A stretch of 11,568 nucleotides of DNA from Endomicrobium sp. (GCA_031273885.1 JAISRA010000075.1:1-11568); one strand, 5' to 3'; shown: positions 1 through 7,452, counted from the first letter of the stretch. Numbers and translations: made by a program. The notes: generated by a model from the sequence alone, not told the origin.

Positions 1-394
1 TTTGCTCGTTAAATGAGTCTTCTATTATTGTAGAGCCGGTATTAATGAGCTGTCTCAGAATTGATTTATCGCTTATAATCGAAGCATGATATTCAACATT
101 TGCTGCGGTTTGTACGGAATCTATTAAATTTTTAAGGTAAGATGTGCCTCCAATTTTGGTCAACATACCATTCTTTTTGAGCGTTTCAGAAACTGTCAGT
201 AAATCAATCGGCTGGTTCTTGATATATAAATCGTAAATCACTGAAAATATTTGCCTGTGTATTTCTTTATAAAAATCTCTTTCGTTTATTACATCCAAGA
301 CTTTTAAAATGGCTTCTTTTTCTATAAGCATTGCGCCTAAGATAGCCATTTCAACATCTGTGGCCTGCGGTGGAACCTTCTTTATGATTGTCAT
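1..394 (-). CDS. dnaB: Replicative DNA helicase DnaB, N-terminal part (cut by window edge)
   Basis: The first 131 codons of the replicative helicase that unwinds DNA at the fork as a hexamer and recruits primase. The protein opens MTIIKKVPPQATDVEMAILG, the characteristic DnaB beginning (VPPQ...E..ILGAML), followed by the helical N-terminal domain with ERDFYKEIHRQIF, DLLTVSETLKKNG and GGTSYLKNL, all typical of DnaB-family N-domains that mediate hexamer assembly and primase contact. The RecA-like ATPase domain lies beyond the window. The ATG at 394-392 is the first possible start because an in-frame TAG directly precedes it. There is no strong Shine-Dalgarno of its own; the start overlaps the stop of a 24-residue ORF as ATGA, so translation is probably coupled to that ORF. 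Identity is very secure; the coupling is inferred. Confidence 0.95.
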   Translation of the reverse strand, partial: MTIIKKVPPQATDVEMAILGAMLIEKEAILKVLDVINERDFYKEIHRQIFSVIYDLYIKNQPIDLLTVSETLKKNGMLTKIGGTSYLKNLIDSVQTAANVEYHASIISDKSILRQLINTGSTIIEDSFNEQ

Positions 395-465
395 CTATAT
401 TTCCAAACATTATCAAAAAAATCTTGAGCTTCTTTACTCCATCTTACATATTTATACATTGCCAT
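391..465 (-). CDS. 24-residue small ORF coupled to dnaB; possible ParE/RelE toxin N-terminal remnant
   Basis: A short reading frame that begins MAMYKYVRWSKEAQ and ends NVWKYR. It is preceded by AGAAGGA five bases from the ATG at 465-463, one of the better ribosome binding sites in the window, and its TGA overlaps the dnaB ATG as ATGA. That arrangement is typical of translational coupling. The residues resemble the first strand and helix of ParE/RelE-type toxins (a Y-x-V-x-W-S-x-E-A opening followed by an aromatic helix), but the fold would need about 90 residues, so this can only be a remnant or a chance likeness. An alternative start is the second ATG at 459-457. Whether the peptide is made, and whether it does more than load ribosomes onto dnaB, cannot be seen from the sequence. 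Confidence 0.5.
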   Translation of the reverse strand: MAMYKYVRWSKEAQDFFDNVWKYR

Positions 466-508
466 CCTAATCCTTCTAAATTTTTACTTCTGTAATTAAA
501 ACTTCAAA

Positions 509-536
509 TTTATATACATATGTTTAATAAATTCAA
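509..536 (-). promoter_or_regulatory. Possible promoter for the small ORF and dnaB
   Basis: On the minus strand TTGAAT (536-531) and TATAAA (514-509) are separated by 16 bases, giving a sigma-70-like promoter with a start near 502 and a leader of about 37 bases before the small ORF. The surrounding DNA is extremely AT-rich, so chance matches are common. Confidence 0.35.
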
Positions 537-566
537 TCATTACGACATAACACATATATATATAGG

Positions 567-593
567 ATATAGAGATTTACCTAAATTCTATAT
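567..593 (-). terminator. AT-rich hairpin directly after the MBL-fold hydrolase gene
   Basis: Arms at 567-578 and 583-593 (ATATAGAgATTT / AAATTCTATAT) pair over 11 bp with one bulged G and a 4-base loop, beginning at the stop codon of the hydrolase gene. The RNA is followed by CCTATATATATATG and not by a U-run, so it is not a canonical intrinsic terminator. It could be a weak terminator or a 3'-end stabiliser. Confidence 0.3.
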
Positions 594-1216
594 TAATCTT
601 TCAAGTATGGATTATGCTGCAGTTCATTTGACATAGTAGTTGTGCTGCCATGCCCTGGATAAATAATTAAAGATGGATCCAATTTTTTTAATCTGATCAG
701 AGACCTTCTCATATCTACATCATTTCCACTAATAAAATCTGTTCTGCCTATTGTGCCGGCAAAAAGCGTGTCTCCCGTAAACAAAAAACCGTCAAACAAT
801 AGACAAATACTGCCATTTGTATGTCCTGGTGTATGTATAACTTTAAAAGAAGCAAAAGACAACTTCACTTCTTGATTACTTTCAAACAGCATGTCAGGTT
901 TTTTAACAGTTCTGGTAATGTCGTAACTATCAGACCCGTTTTTCTCTGAATCGGAAAGCAACGCTTCTTCGTTTCTATGTATTGCCAACGGAATTTTAAA
1001 CTTCAAACGTATTTTATCATCGGAAAGTGTATGGTCGAAATGAGCATGCGTATTAATTAAAATTTCAGGTTTAAATGCGTTTTTTTCTATCTCAAAAATT
1101 ACTTTATTGCCATCTTCGCCAGGATCTATAATTGCAGCGTGCAAAGTTTCCGAATCATAAACAATATAGCAATTTACATCTAAAGATCCGGATATTATTT
1201 TCTTTACTTTTATCAT
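593..1216 (-). CDS. Metallo-beta-lactamase-fold hydrolase, glyoxalase II / YcbL-like
   Basis: A 207-residue cytosolic hydrolase of the metallo-beta-lactamase superfamily. The dinuclear metal site is complete: THAHFDH at 56-62 (the HxHxDH motif), the HTPGHT histidine at 132, the bridging aspartate in FTGDT at 149, and the YPGHG histidine at 189. The AGTIGRTDF stretch and the closing NPYL are typical of the short glyoxalase II-like group that includes E. coli YcbL, which lacks the extended C-terminal substrate-binding domain of GloB. The likely chemistry is hydrolysis of a thioester such as S-lactoylglutathione, but substrate cannot be told from sequence. The ATG has a strong GAGGTG ribosome binding site five bases upstream. 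It lies 69 bases downstream of pgpA with a candidate promoter of its own, so it may be only loosely linked to the phospholipid genes. Confidence 0.9.
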   Translation of the reverse strand: MIKVKKIISGSLDVNCYIVYDSETLHAAIIDPGEDGNKVIFEIEKNAFKPEILINTHAHFDHTLSDDKIRLKFKIPLAIHRNEEALLSDSEKNGSDSYDITRTVKKPDMLFESNQEVKLSFASFKVIHTPGHTNGSICLLFDGFLFTGDTLFAGTIGRTDFISGNDVDMRRSLIRLKKLDPSLIIYPGHGSTTTMSNELQHNPYLKD

Positions 1217-1278
1217 TATAACACCTCTTATTTTTTATTTTTAATAAAATATTCAAAAAATGACATATAAAAATCTCT

Positions 1279-1308
1279 ATTATAATCAATAAAATGCGAA
1301 TTTTACAA
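1279..1308 (-). promoter_or_regulatory. Candidate promoter for the MBL-fold hydrolase gene
   Basis: TTGTAA (1308-1303) and a perfect TATAAT (1284-1279) are separated by 18 bases on the minus strand. The -35 element sits within the last codons of pgpA and the -10 just past its stop. The predicted start near 1272 leaves a leader of roughly 55 bases. Confidence 0.45.
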
Positions 1309-1735
1309 AATGCAGTATAACATTTACAAATATGCCTGCTATTATATCGTCTATAGTAACACCAAACCCACCTTTTACTTTTTGAACATTCTTAAAAAAA
1401 AAAGGTTTTTTTATATCTATCAATCTAAACAATAAAAAACCTAAAAGTAAGAATACAAACGTTTTAGGTAAAAATGCTACAGAAAAACATAATCCAGCAA
1501 CTTCATCTATAACTATTCTTTGATCGTCTTTTTTTCTATAGATCTCTTCAGCAAGAGAAGAAAACAAAACAGAAATAATAAGTATTGCAAGAAGGAGAAG
1601 AATTTGGAACATGTACATGCTTGGAACAAACAACACCCAAAGCAAAACACCGACCAAAGTTCCAAACGTTCCCGGAGCATATTTTATATAACCTGCTCCA
1701 AAAGCAGAAGAAAAAAATAATATTACTCTATTCAT
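1286..1735 (-). CDS. pgpA: Phosphatidylglycerophosphatase A
   Basis: A 149-residue inner-membrane phosphatase that removes phosphate from phosphatidylglycerol phosphate to give phosphatidylglycerol. The PgpA signature motifs are present in order: APGTFGT at 20-26, VIDEVAG at 75-81 with the catalytic-region acids D77/E78, FRLIDIKKP at 103-111, and a glycine-rich TIDDIIAG near 127-134 with D129/D130. Hydrophobic helices lie at about 28-58, 80-103 and 130-147, fitting a small integral membrane enzyme. Its ATG overlaps the pgsA TGA as ATGA, so the two enzymes, which act consecutively, are probably translationally coupled. A run of ten T residues on the coding strand (1403-1394) encodes the PFFFK segment just after the FRLIDIKKP motif and is a possible slippage site. 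Confidence 0.93.
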   Translation of the reverse strand: MNRVILFFSSAFGAGYIKYAPGTFGTLVGVLLWVLFVPSMYMFQILLLLAILIISVLFSSLAEEIYRKKDDQRIVIDEVAGLCFSVAFLPKTFVFLLLGFLLFRLIDIKKPFFFKNVQKVKGGFGVTIDDIIAGIFVNVILHFVKFAFY

Positions 1736-2352
1736 TTTTCACTTAACAGTTCTCTGTATTTCCAGATATAATTTGTCCCTGAAAAAACAGTAAGAACAAC
1801 AATAACTAGGGTTGCCCAAAAAGGAGTTTTTTCCATTATAATAGCTAGTGTAGCATAAGATCCGTAGTTATAAGATTTAAGTACATCAGGCGTTAGGCCG
1901 ACAAATTTAAAAAATGCTTCATTGATTATTAAAATCATCATTATTATTATAATTATTATAATTTGAGATGTTGTCTTAAATTTCCCTGATTTATCTGCAG
2001 GTATTATAACATTATTATAAGCGGCAATGGAACGCAAACCTGTAATTAAAAATTCCCTTGTAATTATTGCAATAACCATCCATGCGCTAATTCCAAGCAT
2101 CTTAATTTCAACAAAACATATAAAAGCAGCTGATATTAGCAACTTATCTGCAAGTGGATCTAAAAATACTCCCATAGATGTTACTATTTTGTTCTTTCTT
2201 GCTATCTGTCCGTCAAAGAAATCTGTGATTGAAGCTATAGAGAAAACAATAAGAGCAAAAATACTATTATAAAAACCACCAAGTTCCATAAATAAAATAT
2301 AAAATGGGACCATACATACTCTTGAAATAGTAAGTTTGTTTGCTAAATTCAT
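1732..2352 (-). CDS. pgsA: CDP-diacylglycerol--glycerol-3-phosphate 3-phosphatidyltransferase
   Basis: The committed enzyme of phosphatidylglycerol synthesis: it transfers a phosphatidyl group from CDP-diacylglycerol to glycerol 3-phosphate in the inner membrane. The 206-residue protein carries the complete CDP-alcohol phosphotransferase motif D47-G48-x2-A51-R52-x8-G61-x3-D65-x3-D69, whose acids bind the catalytic metals. It opens with the family-typical NLANKLTISR and has about six hydrophobic segments, including a very isoleucine-rich helix near 131-146. The ATG is preceded by GGAG four bases away. It lies 129 bases downstream of rimO and overlaps pgpA, which carries out the next step. The pgsA family could include PgsA2 or cardiolipin synthase types, but the pgpA overlap and upstream rodZ/rimO favour PgsA. 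Confidence 0.94.
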   Translation of the reverse strand: MNLANKLTISRVCMVPFYILFMELGGFYNSIFALIVFSIASITDFFDGQIARKNKIVTSMGVFLDPLADKLLISAAFICFVEIKMLGISAWMVIAIITREFLITGLRSIAAYNNVIIPADKSGKFKTTSQIIIIIIIMMILIINEAFFKFVGLTPDVLKSYNYGSYATLAIIMEKTPFWATLVIVVLTVFSGTNYIWKYRELLSEK

Positions 2353-2379
2353 TACGCTCCTATCAATTTTTCAAATTAA

Positions 2380-2436
2380 AGAAAAAAAACAACACACACA
2401 TGCCACAACAATAACAAAACTTCACTTTTCTCATGT
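2380..2436 (-). terminator. Weak hairpin plus T-run between rimO and pgsA
   Basis: On the minus strand CACATG and CATGTG can pair across a loop of about 30 bases within two near-direct copies of GTGGCA, followed by an 8-base T-run at about 2388-2381. The stem is short and the loop long, so attenuation between rimO and pgsA is only a possibility. Confidence 0.2.
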
Positions 2437-2481
2437 GCCACTTAAACCATCACTATTACAGTTTTTAAATCAGTATAATTT

Positions 2482-3792
2482 CTAATCTAAAAAAGATGCT
2501 TCTATATTGTACCCTCTGACACACTTTATTGTAGCTTTATAAAATTTACCTGCTATCAAAGGACTATTTGTTGTCGATGTTATACTCCCATCAATTTCAG
2601 GAGACTGAAAATATCCCCTTCCTTTTATGTGATATTTACTGTCTTTGCTTAAACACTTTTCAACAAGCAAATCAAGCGTAGTTCCTTTTATTTTATCAAT
2701 TTTTGCTTTAAAAATTTCATATTGTGTGTTCTCTATTAATATTCTCCTTTCTTTTGCTACAACAGCCTTGACCTGTTGATTTAATTTTGACGAGTCAGCT
2801 TCTTTCTGATTAGAATATTCAAAAACTCCGACATATTGGAAATATCCTTGGTTTAAAAAAGCAATTAATTCATTCACGTCTTTTTTTGTTTCGCCTGGGA
2901 ATCCCGTTATTATAGAAGTTCTTAAAACAATATCTGGTAATTTATTCTTTATTTTTTCAATTATAGCGACAGTACTTAACGGACGTCTCATTGCAGACAA
3001 AATATTTTTGCTTATATGCTGTATTGGAATGTCCATATAATTGCAAATATTTTTATATTCTTTAAAGACTTCAAGCAATTTGTCTGTAATACTAGACGGG
3101 TAAGCATAAAGCAATCTTATCCATTTTAATCCATTTATTTTTGCAAGTTTTGTTAAAAGTTTATCTAAAGCAAATACACCATAAATATCTTTGCCATAAT
3201 TTGTAGTGTCTTGTGCTACCAATATAAGTTCTTTTATCCCGTTGTTTGCTAATGCTTTAGCCTCATCAGTTAAGGATTTTATAGCACGGCTTTCATATCT
3301 GCCTCTAAGTGTAGGGATTATGCAAAAGCTACACTTGTGCCCACATCCTTCGGCAATTTTTAAATATGTCGACGGTATATTTGAAGAAAGCAATCTGTAA
3401 TTTGAATTATTTAAACCGCCGGGGGGTAAGAGAAAACTGTTAAAATTTTTGTTAAAAATTAACTCAGGCAAATTTTTCAATGTTCCAGTGCCGACAAAAC
3501 CATCTATATCTGGAAAAAGCACTAACATTTTTTCTTTTAATAATTGAGGTAGACACCCTGAAACATAAACGCGTAATCCTGTTTTCTTTTTAACATCCAA
3601 AACCCTGCGAATATATTTTTCAGATTCTTCTCTTGCTATTTTTATAAAAGAACATGTGTGTATTACAGCAATATCTGCTTCATTAAGATTATCACTTATT
3701 GCAAGGTATTTATTTTTAAAGACACCTAACAGATATTCAGCCTCGACTGTATTTTTTGGACAACCCAAAGCTATTATTGCTATTTTTTGCAT
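2482..3792 (-). CDS. rimO: Ribosomal protein S12 methylthiotransferase RimO
   Basis: A radical-SAM methylthiotransferase that adds a methylthio group to the conserved aspartate of ribosomal protein S12. The 436-residue protein starts MQKIAIIALGCPKNTVEAEY, the RimO form of the N-terminal domain. Its three cluster-binding cysteines are C11, C47 (HTC) and C80 (SGC). The radical-SAM cluster motif CGHKCSFC gives C150, C154 and C157. A TRAM-type C-terminal domain with GRGYFQSPEIDGSI follows, matching RimO and not MiaB. The GCPKN.VEAE opening also separates it from MiaB and MtaB. The start codon has only a weak TTAGG about 12 bases upstream; the better AGAAGGGAG lies in the last codons of rodZ 16 bases away, suggesting reinitiation from rodZ. 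Adjacent rimO-pgsA genes are common in bacteria. Confidence 0.95.
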   Translation of the reverse strand: MQKIAIIALGCPKNTVEAEYLLGVFKNKYLAISDNLNEADIAVIHTCSFIKIAREESEKYIRRVLDVKKKTGLRVYVSGCLPQLLKEKMLVLFPDIDGFVGTGTLKNLPELIFNKNFNSFLLPPGGLNNSNYRLLSSNIPSTYLKIAEGCGHKCSFCIIPTLRGRYESRAIKSLTDEAKALANNGIKELILVAQDTTNYGKDIYGVFALDKLLTKLAKINGLKWIRLLYAYPSSITDKLLEVFKEYKNICNYMDIPIQHISKNILSAMRRPLSTVAIIEKIKNKLPDIVLRTSIITGFPGETKKDVNELIAFLNQGYFQYVGVFEYSNQKEADSSKLNQQVKAVVAKERRILIENTQYEIFKAKIDKIKGTTLDLLVEKCLSKDSKYHIKGRGYFQSPEIDGSITSTTNSPLIAGKFYKATIKCVRGYNIEASFLD

Positions 3793-3808
3793 AAATTCAT
3801 AACCTAAC

Positions 3809-4591
3809 CTACTCCCTTCTTTTCAAAACAACTGTGTTAACATTTTGCACAGATCCTGAAAGAACATCAATTTGCTCTCCATTAAATAGTACCTTAACAC
3901 CAGGAGCATATCCTATTTTTAATGCGAATGATTTGTCAGCTTCCAACAATTTTTTATTACCTTGTAAAAGTGTGCCTTCGTATACTTTTTTATTATCACA
4001 ATCTATTCTAAGCCAAACGTTACTAGTTGCTTCTAAAACAAGTTTTTGTTTTTCATTGCAAGCATGGTTTTCTTTAGGTTTTAATTTCATCTCTTTTTCC
4101 CCTGCTACAGACTTAAAATCTTGTATTTTTTTGCCAACTCCATTTTGATCATATAAGTTTTCGTGTTCCATAGTTTTTTCAACTTCTACAGAAGCATAAG
4201 GTGAAACATTTGAGATATGCTTATGCAAGCCTAGAACAACTATCAAAAGAACTGCCACTATAACTGCTGCGAAAATAATTAATGCTTTTTTAGTTTTTTT
4301 AATTAAATTGGACTTTGTATGTAAATAATTTTCATGTACTTCAGATTTATTTTCAAGTTTATATTTTCTTGCATTAAATAGTTCAATTATTTTTTCTGGA
4401 TCAAGTCCGAGACAATTAGCATAAGATCTAACAAAGCTTTTATAATAAACTTCTGCAAAAAAAGCATCCATATCGCCTTTTTCGATTGCTATAAGATATT
4501 TTTCTTGAACCTTAGTGATTTTGCAAACGCCTGCAATAGATATCTTCATATGCTCTCGCTTTTCCCTAAGCATCTTTCCTATTTCTTTCAT
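3809..4591 (-). CDS. rodZ: RodZ-like cytoskeletal membrane protein (HTH-TM-DUF4115)
   Basis: A bitopic inner-membrane protein expected to bind MreB and link the rod-shape cytoskeleton to the cell-wall machinery. The 260-residue sequence has the standard RodZ layout: a cytoplasmic helix-turn-helix domain at about 3-70 (IGKMLREKREHMKISIAGVC, then KYLIAIEKGD and YYKSFVRSYA), a basic juxtamembrane stretch, one strong transmembrane helix at about 102-123, a linker, and a periplasmic beta-rich DUF4115-type domain at about 182-256 (LEATSNVWLRID, YEGTLLQGNKKL, ALKIGYAPGVKVLFNG). The ATG has AGGA seven bases upstream. It is tightly spaced after lolA (9 bases) and before rimO (16 bases). The rodZ-to-pgsA proximity is a long-known conserved arrangement (ymfM-pgsA in Bacillus). 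It is slightly short relative to E. coli RodZ, mainly in the linker. Confidence 0.9.
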   Translation of the reverse strand: MKEIGKMLREKREHMKISIAGVCKITKVQEKYLIAIEKGDMDAFFAEVYYKSFVRSYANCLGLDPEKIIELFNARKYKLENKSEVHENYLHTKSNLIKKTKKALIIFAAVIVAVLLIVVLGLHKHISNVSPYASVEVEKTMEHENLYDQNGVGKKIQDFKSVAGEKEMKLKPKENHACNEKQKLVLEATSNVWLRIDCDNKKVYEGTLLQGNKKLLEADKSFALKIGYAPGVKVLFNGEQIDVLSGSVQNVNTVVLKRRE

Positions 4592-4600
4592 TGCGAGTTC

Positions 4601-5278
4601 CTAATTAAGTTTTATTACTTCAACATCATTTGGGATATTTAATCTAAAAATATTTTTATCTAATACATGGTCAACAGCGTAGTTTTTAAATACGATTCTC
4701 ATTGCTACTCCGTCAGATTCCATAACGGCTTCTTCAGGATACATAGTAGCCTTTGAAACATATATTTTTATGTACCAGTCTTTATTTTTTTTAAAAGAAA
4801 TTATTTTAAAAACTATGTATTTTTTGTTTTCTCCATCAAAACTTATTATATTTGTTTTTTTTATTTTCCTCCAGCTATTTCCAAAGTTAACTATGTTTGC
4901 AGGAGCAAAATCCACGTCAATCACGTTTTCCCATTTATCAATTATGACCTGTTTGTTGTCGGGTGTATAAACTGTTATATTTTCACCGTTAATATATATT
5001 TTTTGTATCTGTGGCGTTCTTTGATTTATGTGAATACTATCAGGCTTTTTAAAAAAAAGTGTTCCAATAGTCATTTTCCTTTCTTTTGTTGCTTCAAAAA
5101 CTACAGTCTGCATATAATCAACTTTAAGAGTTTTTATTCCTTTGTTGATTTTTTCTATTTTCAGAAGCAAAGTATTCAATTTATCATTTGACATTTGAGA
5201 AAAACTCAAAGAGAAAACAACAATACAAATTGCTAAGCTCAACACACAGTTGGCAAATGATAAAAATTTATGCTTCAA
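4601..5278 (-). CDS. lolA: Outer-membrane lipoprotein carrier protein LolA
   Basis: A periplasmic chaperone that carries mature lipoproteins from the LolCDE exporter to the outer membrane. The 225-residue product has a basic start, a hydrophobic core at about 8-25 and a polar stretch after it, consistent with a Sec signal peptide cleaved near residue 27. The mature part shows the LolA pattern: LKVDYMQTVVFEATKERKMTIGTLFFKKPDSIHI, given here as its order of segments VDYMQT, GTLFFKKPD and INQRTPQIQKIYINGEN, then YTPDNKQVIID, and a C-terminal MRIVFKNYAVD. The start codon is TTG, overlapping the ftsK stop as TTGA, and is supported by GGGAG six bases upstream. It is the clearest sign in this window of a diderm envelope. 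No lolB is nearby, as expected outside Proteobacteria. Confidence 0.88.
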   Translation of the reverse strand: MKHKFLSFANCVLSLAICIVVFSLSFSQMSNDKLNTLLLKIEKINKGIKTLKVDYMQTVVFEATKERKMTIGTLFFKKPDSIHINQRTPQIQKIYINGENITVYTPDNKQVIIDKWENVIDVDFAPANIVNFGNSWRKIKKTNIISFDGENKKYIVFKIISFKKNKDWYIKIYVSKATMYPEEAVMESDGVAMRIVFKNYAVDHVLDKNIFRLNIPNDVEVIKLN

Positions 5279-7437
5279 TTTACACTCCCGGACGCAGAAT
5301 TTAAGTACTGATTAATTTTATCAAAATCTATATGCCATCTGTTAGTGCCTTCAGGTTTTGATATAAAACCTTCCATTTCAAGAATACTTAATATATTTGT
5401 AGCTCTTGCAGAACTCCCGAAATTTGCTTTCAGAAGATCCTGCGATATTCGTCTGCGTTCATTAATAAGTTTAAGCACCGGAATTAAATTTTTAATTCCT
5501 TTTTCTTTGTTTGTATTAAAACCATTTTTTACTTCTACTTCAACAGCAGTAGGTTCGTAAATTCTTGGGAATTTTTGATCATTTATAAAAGAGATAATTT
5601 TTGCAGCCTCTTTTAACGAAATAAAGACGCCTTGAAGACGCACAAGTCTTGCTTCTCCCGGAGGTAAAAACAGCATATCACCTTTACCCATTAAAGATTC
5701 TGCTCCAAGCATATCTAAAATAACTCTCGAATCTATTTTAGACGTTGTCTGAAACGACAGTCTCGCAGGAAAATTGGCTTTTATAATACCAGTTATAACA
5801 TTTACTGAAGGTCTCTGCGTTGCAAGAACTAAATGTATTCCCACAGCCCTTGCCATTTGAGCTAGACGCTGTATAGAGTCTTCTATATCTTTTTGCATTA
5901 CAATCATTAAATCTGCAAGTTCATCTATTATAACAACAATATAAAATTCTTTTTCCCCATTAATTTCAATCATTTTATTATTGTAATCTTCAATATTTCT
6001 TGCCATGGCTTTTGCAAATTTTGTGTATCTTTCTTCCATGACCACAACAAGTTTTTTTAACGCAGAAGCAGCCTCCTTAGGAGCAGTTATAATATCTGCA
6101 TCCGCCGCACGCGAACACGGATTATATAAATGAGGGATGTCTTTGTATATAGGCATTTCAACACGTTTTGGATCAATAAGCATAAATTTTACTTCATCTG
6201 GACGTGCCTTGTATAAAATAGAAAGTATTATTGTATGAATGCCAACGCTTTTTCCAGAACCTGTAGTACCTGCAATTAAGAGATGAGGCATCGAATCTAA
6301 ATTAGTTACATAACTTGAACCATCGGTTGTTTTACCCAAAGCCAATGTAAGAAGAGATTTCGAATTTTCAAAAGAGCTGCTTTCCAAAATTCCTCTTAAC
6401 CCAATAATAACACTTGAAGGATTTGGTACTTCTATACCAACAACAGCCTTTTCAGGTATCGGGACAACTCTTATTGAGGCAGTGCGCATAGTTAGAGAAA
6501 TGTTGTCTACAATATTGAATATGGTTTGTATTCTTATTCCGGGAGCTAAAACTAAATCATAACGCGTTATTACGGGCCCAGGAATAATATCTTTAACCTC
6601 TGCACTAATATCAAAATCTGCAAGAGTCATTCTTAAAAGCTCAGCTCTTTTTAAAAGCTCGCTTTTATTTGTCGCAAAATTTGATACAGCGTCTTTTTTT
6701 AACAGATCAACAGAAGGAAGTTTATAATTAAATTTTTTACTGGCAACTGTTTTCTGTTTAACACCAGTTAATTGCATTATGCCATCTTCTTTTTCCTGCT
6801 TGCTTACAATATTTGGATTTACAGGTTTTTGTCGAAAAAAATTAGAATTTGATTTTTCTTGTACAATAAAATCTGCATTCTTCTGAATGGCATTTTGAAT
6901 TATTATTTCTTTAGATTTTGTTACATCTTTTTTCAATTTTCTAAAAAAATTGCGAAAAATTCTCATTATAGGTATTCTAAAAAGTTTTGCAGTTGATATC
7001 GCAAATATTATTGAAGTAACAAAGAAAGTAAGTCGTTCATCAAAAAGTTCTTTCAAAAAAGGATACAAGTTAATGCCTATCCAGCCACCTGAAACTTTTG
7101 ACTTAAACATAAAATGTGTGGCTTCAATCAAAATAGATGATGAAACCAAACAAAAAATAGCCCACATAAAATCAAGTTTTTCTCTTATTTCTATAGACTG
7201 CTTGATATGTATTATAAAATACCATAAAAATATAAAAGGTAAAATATACGCCGCCGATCCAAATATGCTAGAAACAACAGCGGAAAATGCTCGCCCGAGT
7301 ATGCCTGCTTTATCCGGGACTATAAATGCATAAGAACTTAAAAAAGCTGCCAAAGCAAAAGAGAGAGCTGAAGCTTCTCTGTTTATTCTAATATCATCTC
7401 GCTGTTTTCTACTTTTAGATTGTTTGTTTTTTCCCAC
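5275..7437 (-). CDS. ftsK: DNA translocase FtsK
   Basis: A septal, membrane-anchored motor that pumps chromosomal DNA and coordinates dimer resolution with division. Taking the GTG at 7437 gives 720 residues. Four hydrophobic helices (about 24-40, 51-76, 89-111, 136-153) form the N-terminal anchor, then a linker, then the motor: alpha domain with GPVITRYDLVLAPGIRI, beta domain with Walker A GTTGSGKS at 390-397 and Walker B VVIIDE at 501-506, and TQRPSVNVITG, typical of FtsK/SpoIIIE. The C-terminal winged-helix gamma domain (about 653-705, SARATNILSILEMEGFI) normally reads polar DNA motifs. GTG 7437 is preferred because AAAAGGA sits eight bases before it; an in-frame TTG at 7458 would add seven residues but has no such site. 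The stop overlaps the lolA start. The linker is short compared with E. coli, similar to SpoIIIE-size proteins. Confidence 0.95.
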   Translation of the reverse strand: MGKNKQSKSRKQRDDIRINREASALSFALAAFLSSYAFIVPDKAGILGRAFSAVVSSIFGSAAYILPFIFLWYFIIHIKQSIEIREKLDFMWAIFCLVSSSILIEATHFMFKSKVSGGWIGINLYPFLKELFDERLTFFVTSIIFAISTAKLFRIPIMRIFRNFFRKLKKDVTKSKEIIIQNAIQKNADFIVQEKSNSNFFRQKPVNPNIVSKQEKEDGIMQLTGVKQKTVASKKFNYKLPSVDLLKKDAVSNFATNKSELLKRAELLRMTLADFDISAEVKDIIPGPVITRYDLVLAPGIRIQTIFNIVDNISLTMRTASIRVVPIPEKAVVGIEVPNPSSVIIGLRGILESSSFENSKSLLTLALGKTTDGSSYVTNLDSMPHLLIAGTTGSGKSVGIHTIILSILYKARPDEVKFMLIDPKRVEMPIYKDIPHLYNPCSRAADADIITAPKEAASALKKLVVVMEERYTKFAKAMARNIEDYNNKMIEINGEKEFYIVVIIDELADLMIVMQKDIEDSIQRLAQMARAVGIHLVLATQRPSVNVITGIIKANFPARLSFQTTSKIDSRVILDMLGAESLMGKGDMLFLPPGEARLVRLQGVFISLKEAAKIISFINDQKFPRIYEPTAVEVEVKNGFNTNKEKGIKNLIPVLKLINERRRISQDLLKANFGSSARATNILSILEMEGFISKPEGTNRWHIDFDKINQYLNSASGSVN
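5285..5289 (-). promoter_or_regulatory. Ribosome binding site fixing the TTG start of lolA
   Basis: GGGAG lies six bases upstream of TTG 5278-5276, inside the last codons of ftsK. No in-frame ATG nearby gives an intact signal peptide, so this site decides the unusual start. Confidence 0.7.
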
Positions 7438-7445
7438 GAAAGCAA

Positions 7446-7452
7446 TCCTTTT
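7446..7452 (-). promoter_or_regulatory. Ribosome binding site favouring the GTG start of ftsK
   Basis: AAAAGGA eight bases upstream of GTG 7437-7435. The upstream in-frame TTG at 7458-7456 is preceded by CACAAAGTTT, which has no purine-rich site. Confidence 0.55.

Noticed and set aside
551..565. Short TA dinucleotide run near dnaB
   Set aside because: About five TA units are expected by chance in this AT-rich spacer and no origin-like boxes or arrays accompany it.
3415..3426. Run of six C residues on the coding strand of rimO in an AT-rich context
   Set aside because: It simply encodes Pro-Pro before Gly-Gly in a loop between domains; the frame continues normally and no alternative product is apparent.
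3834..4148. Open frame of 104 codons on the plus strand opposite rodZ
   Set aside because: It mirrors the conserved RodZ C-terminal domain and has no family resemblance or independent signals.
6950..7333. Open frame of 127 codons on the plus strand opposite ftsK
   Set aside because: It lies wholly opposite the membrane-anchor part of an intact ftsK, has no good ribosome binding site and no recognisable domain; antisense frames are expected there.
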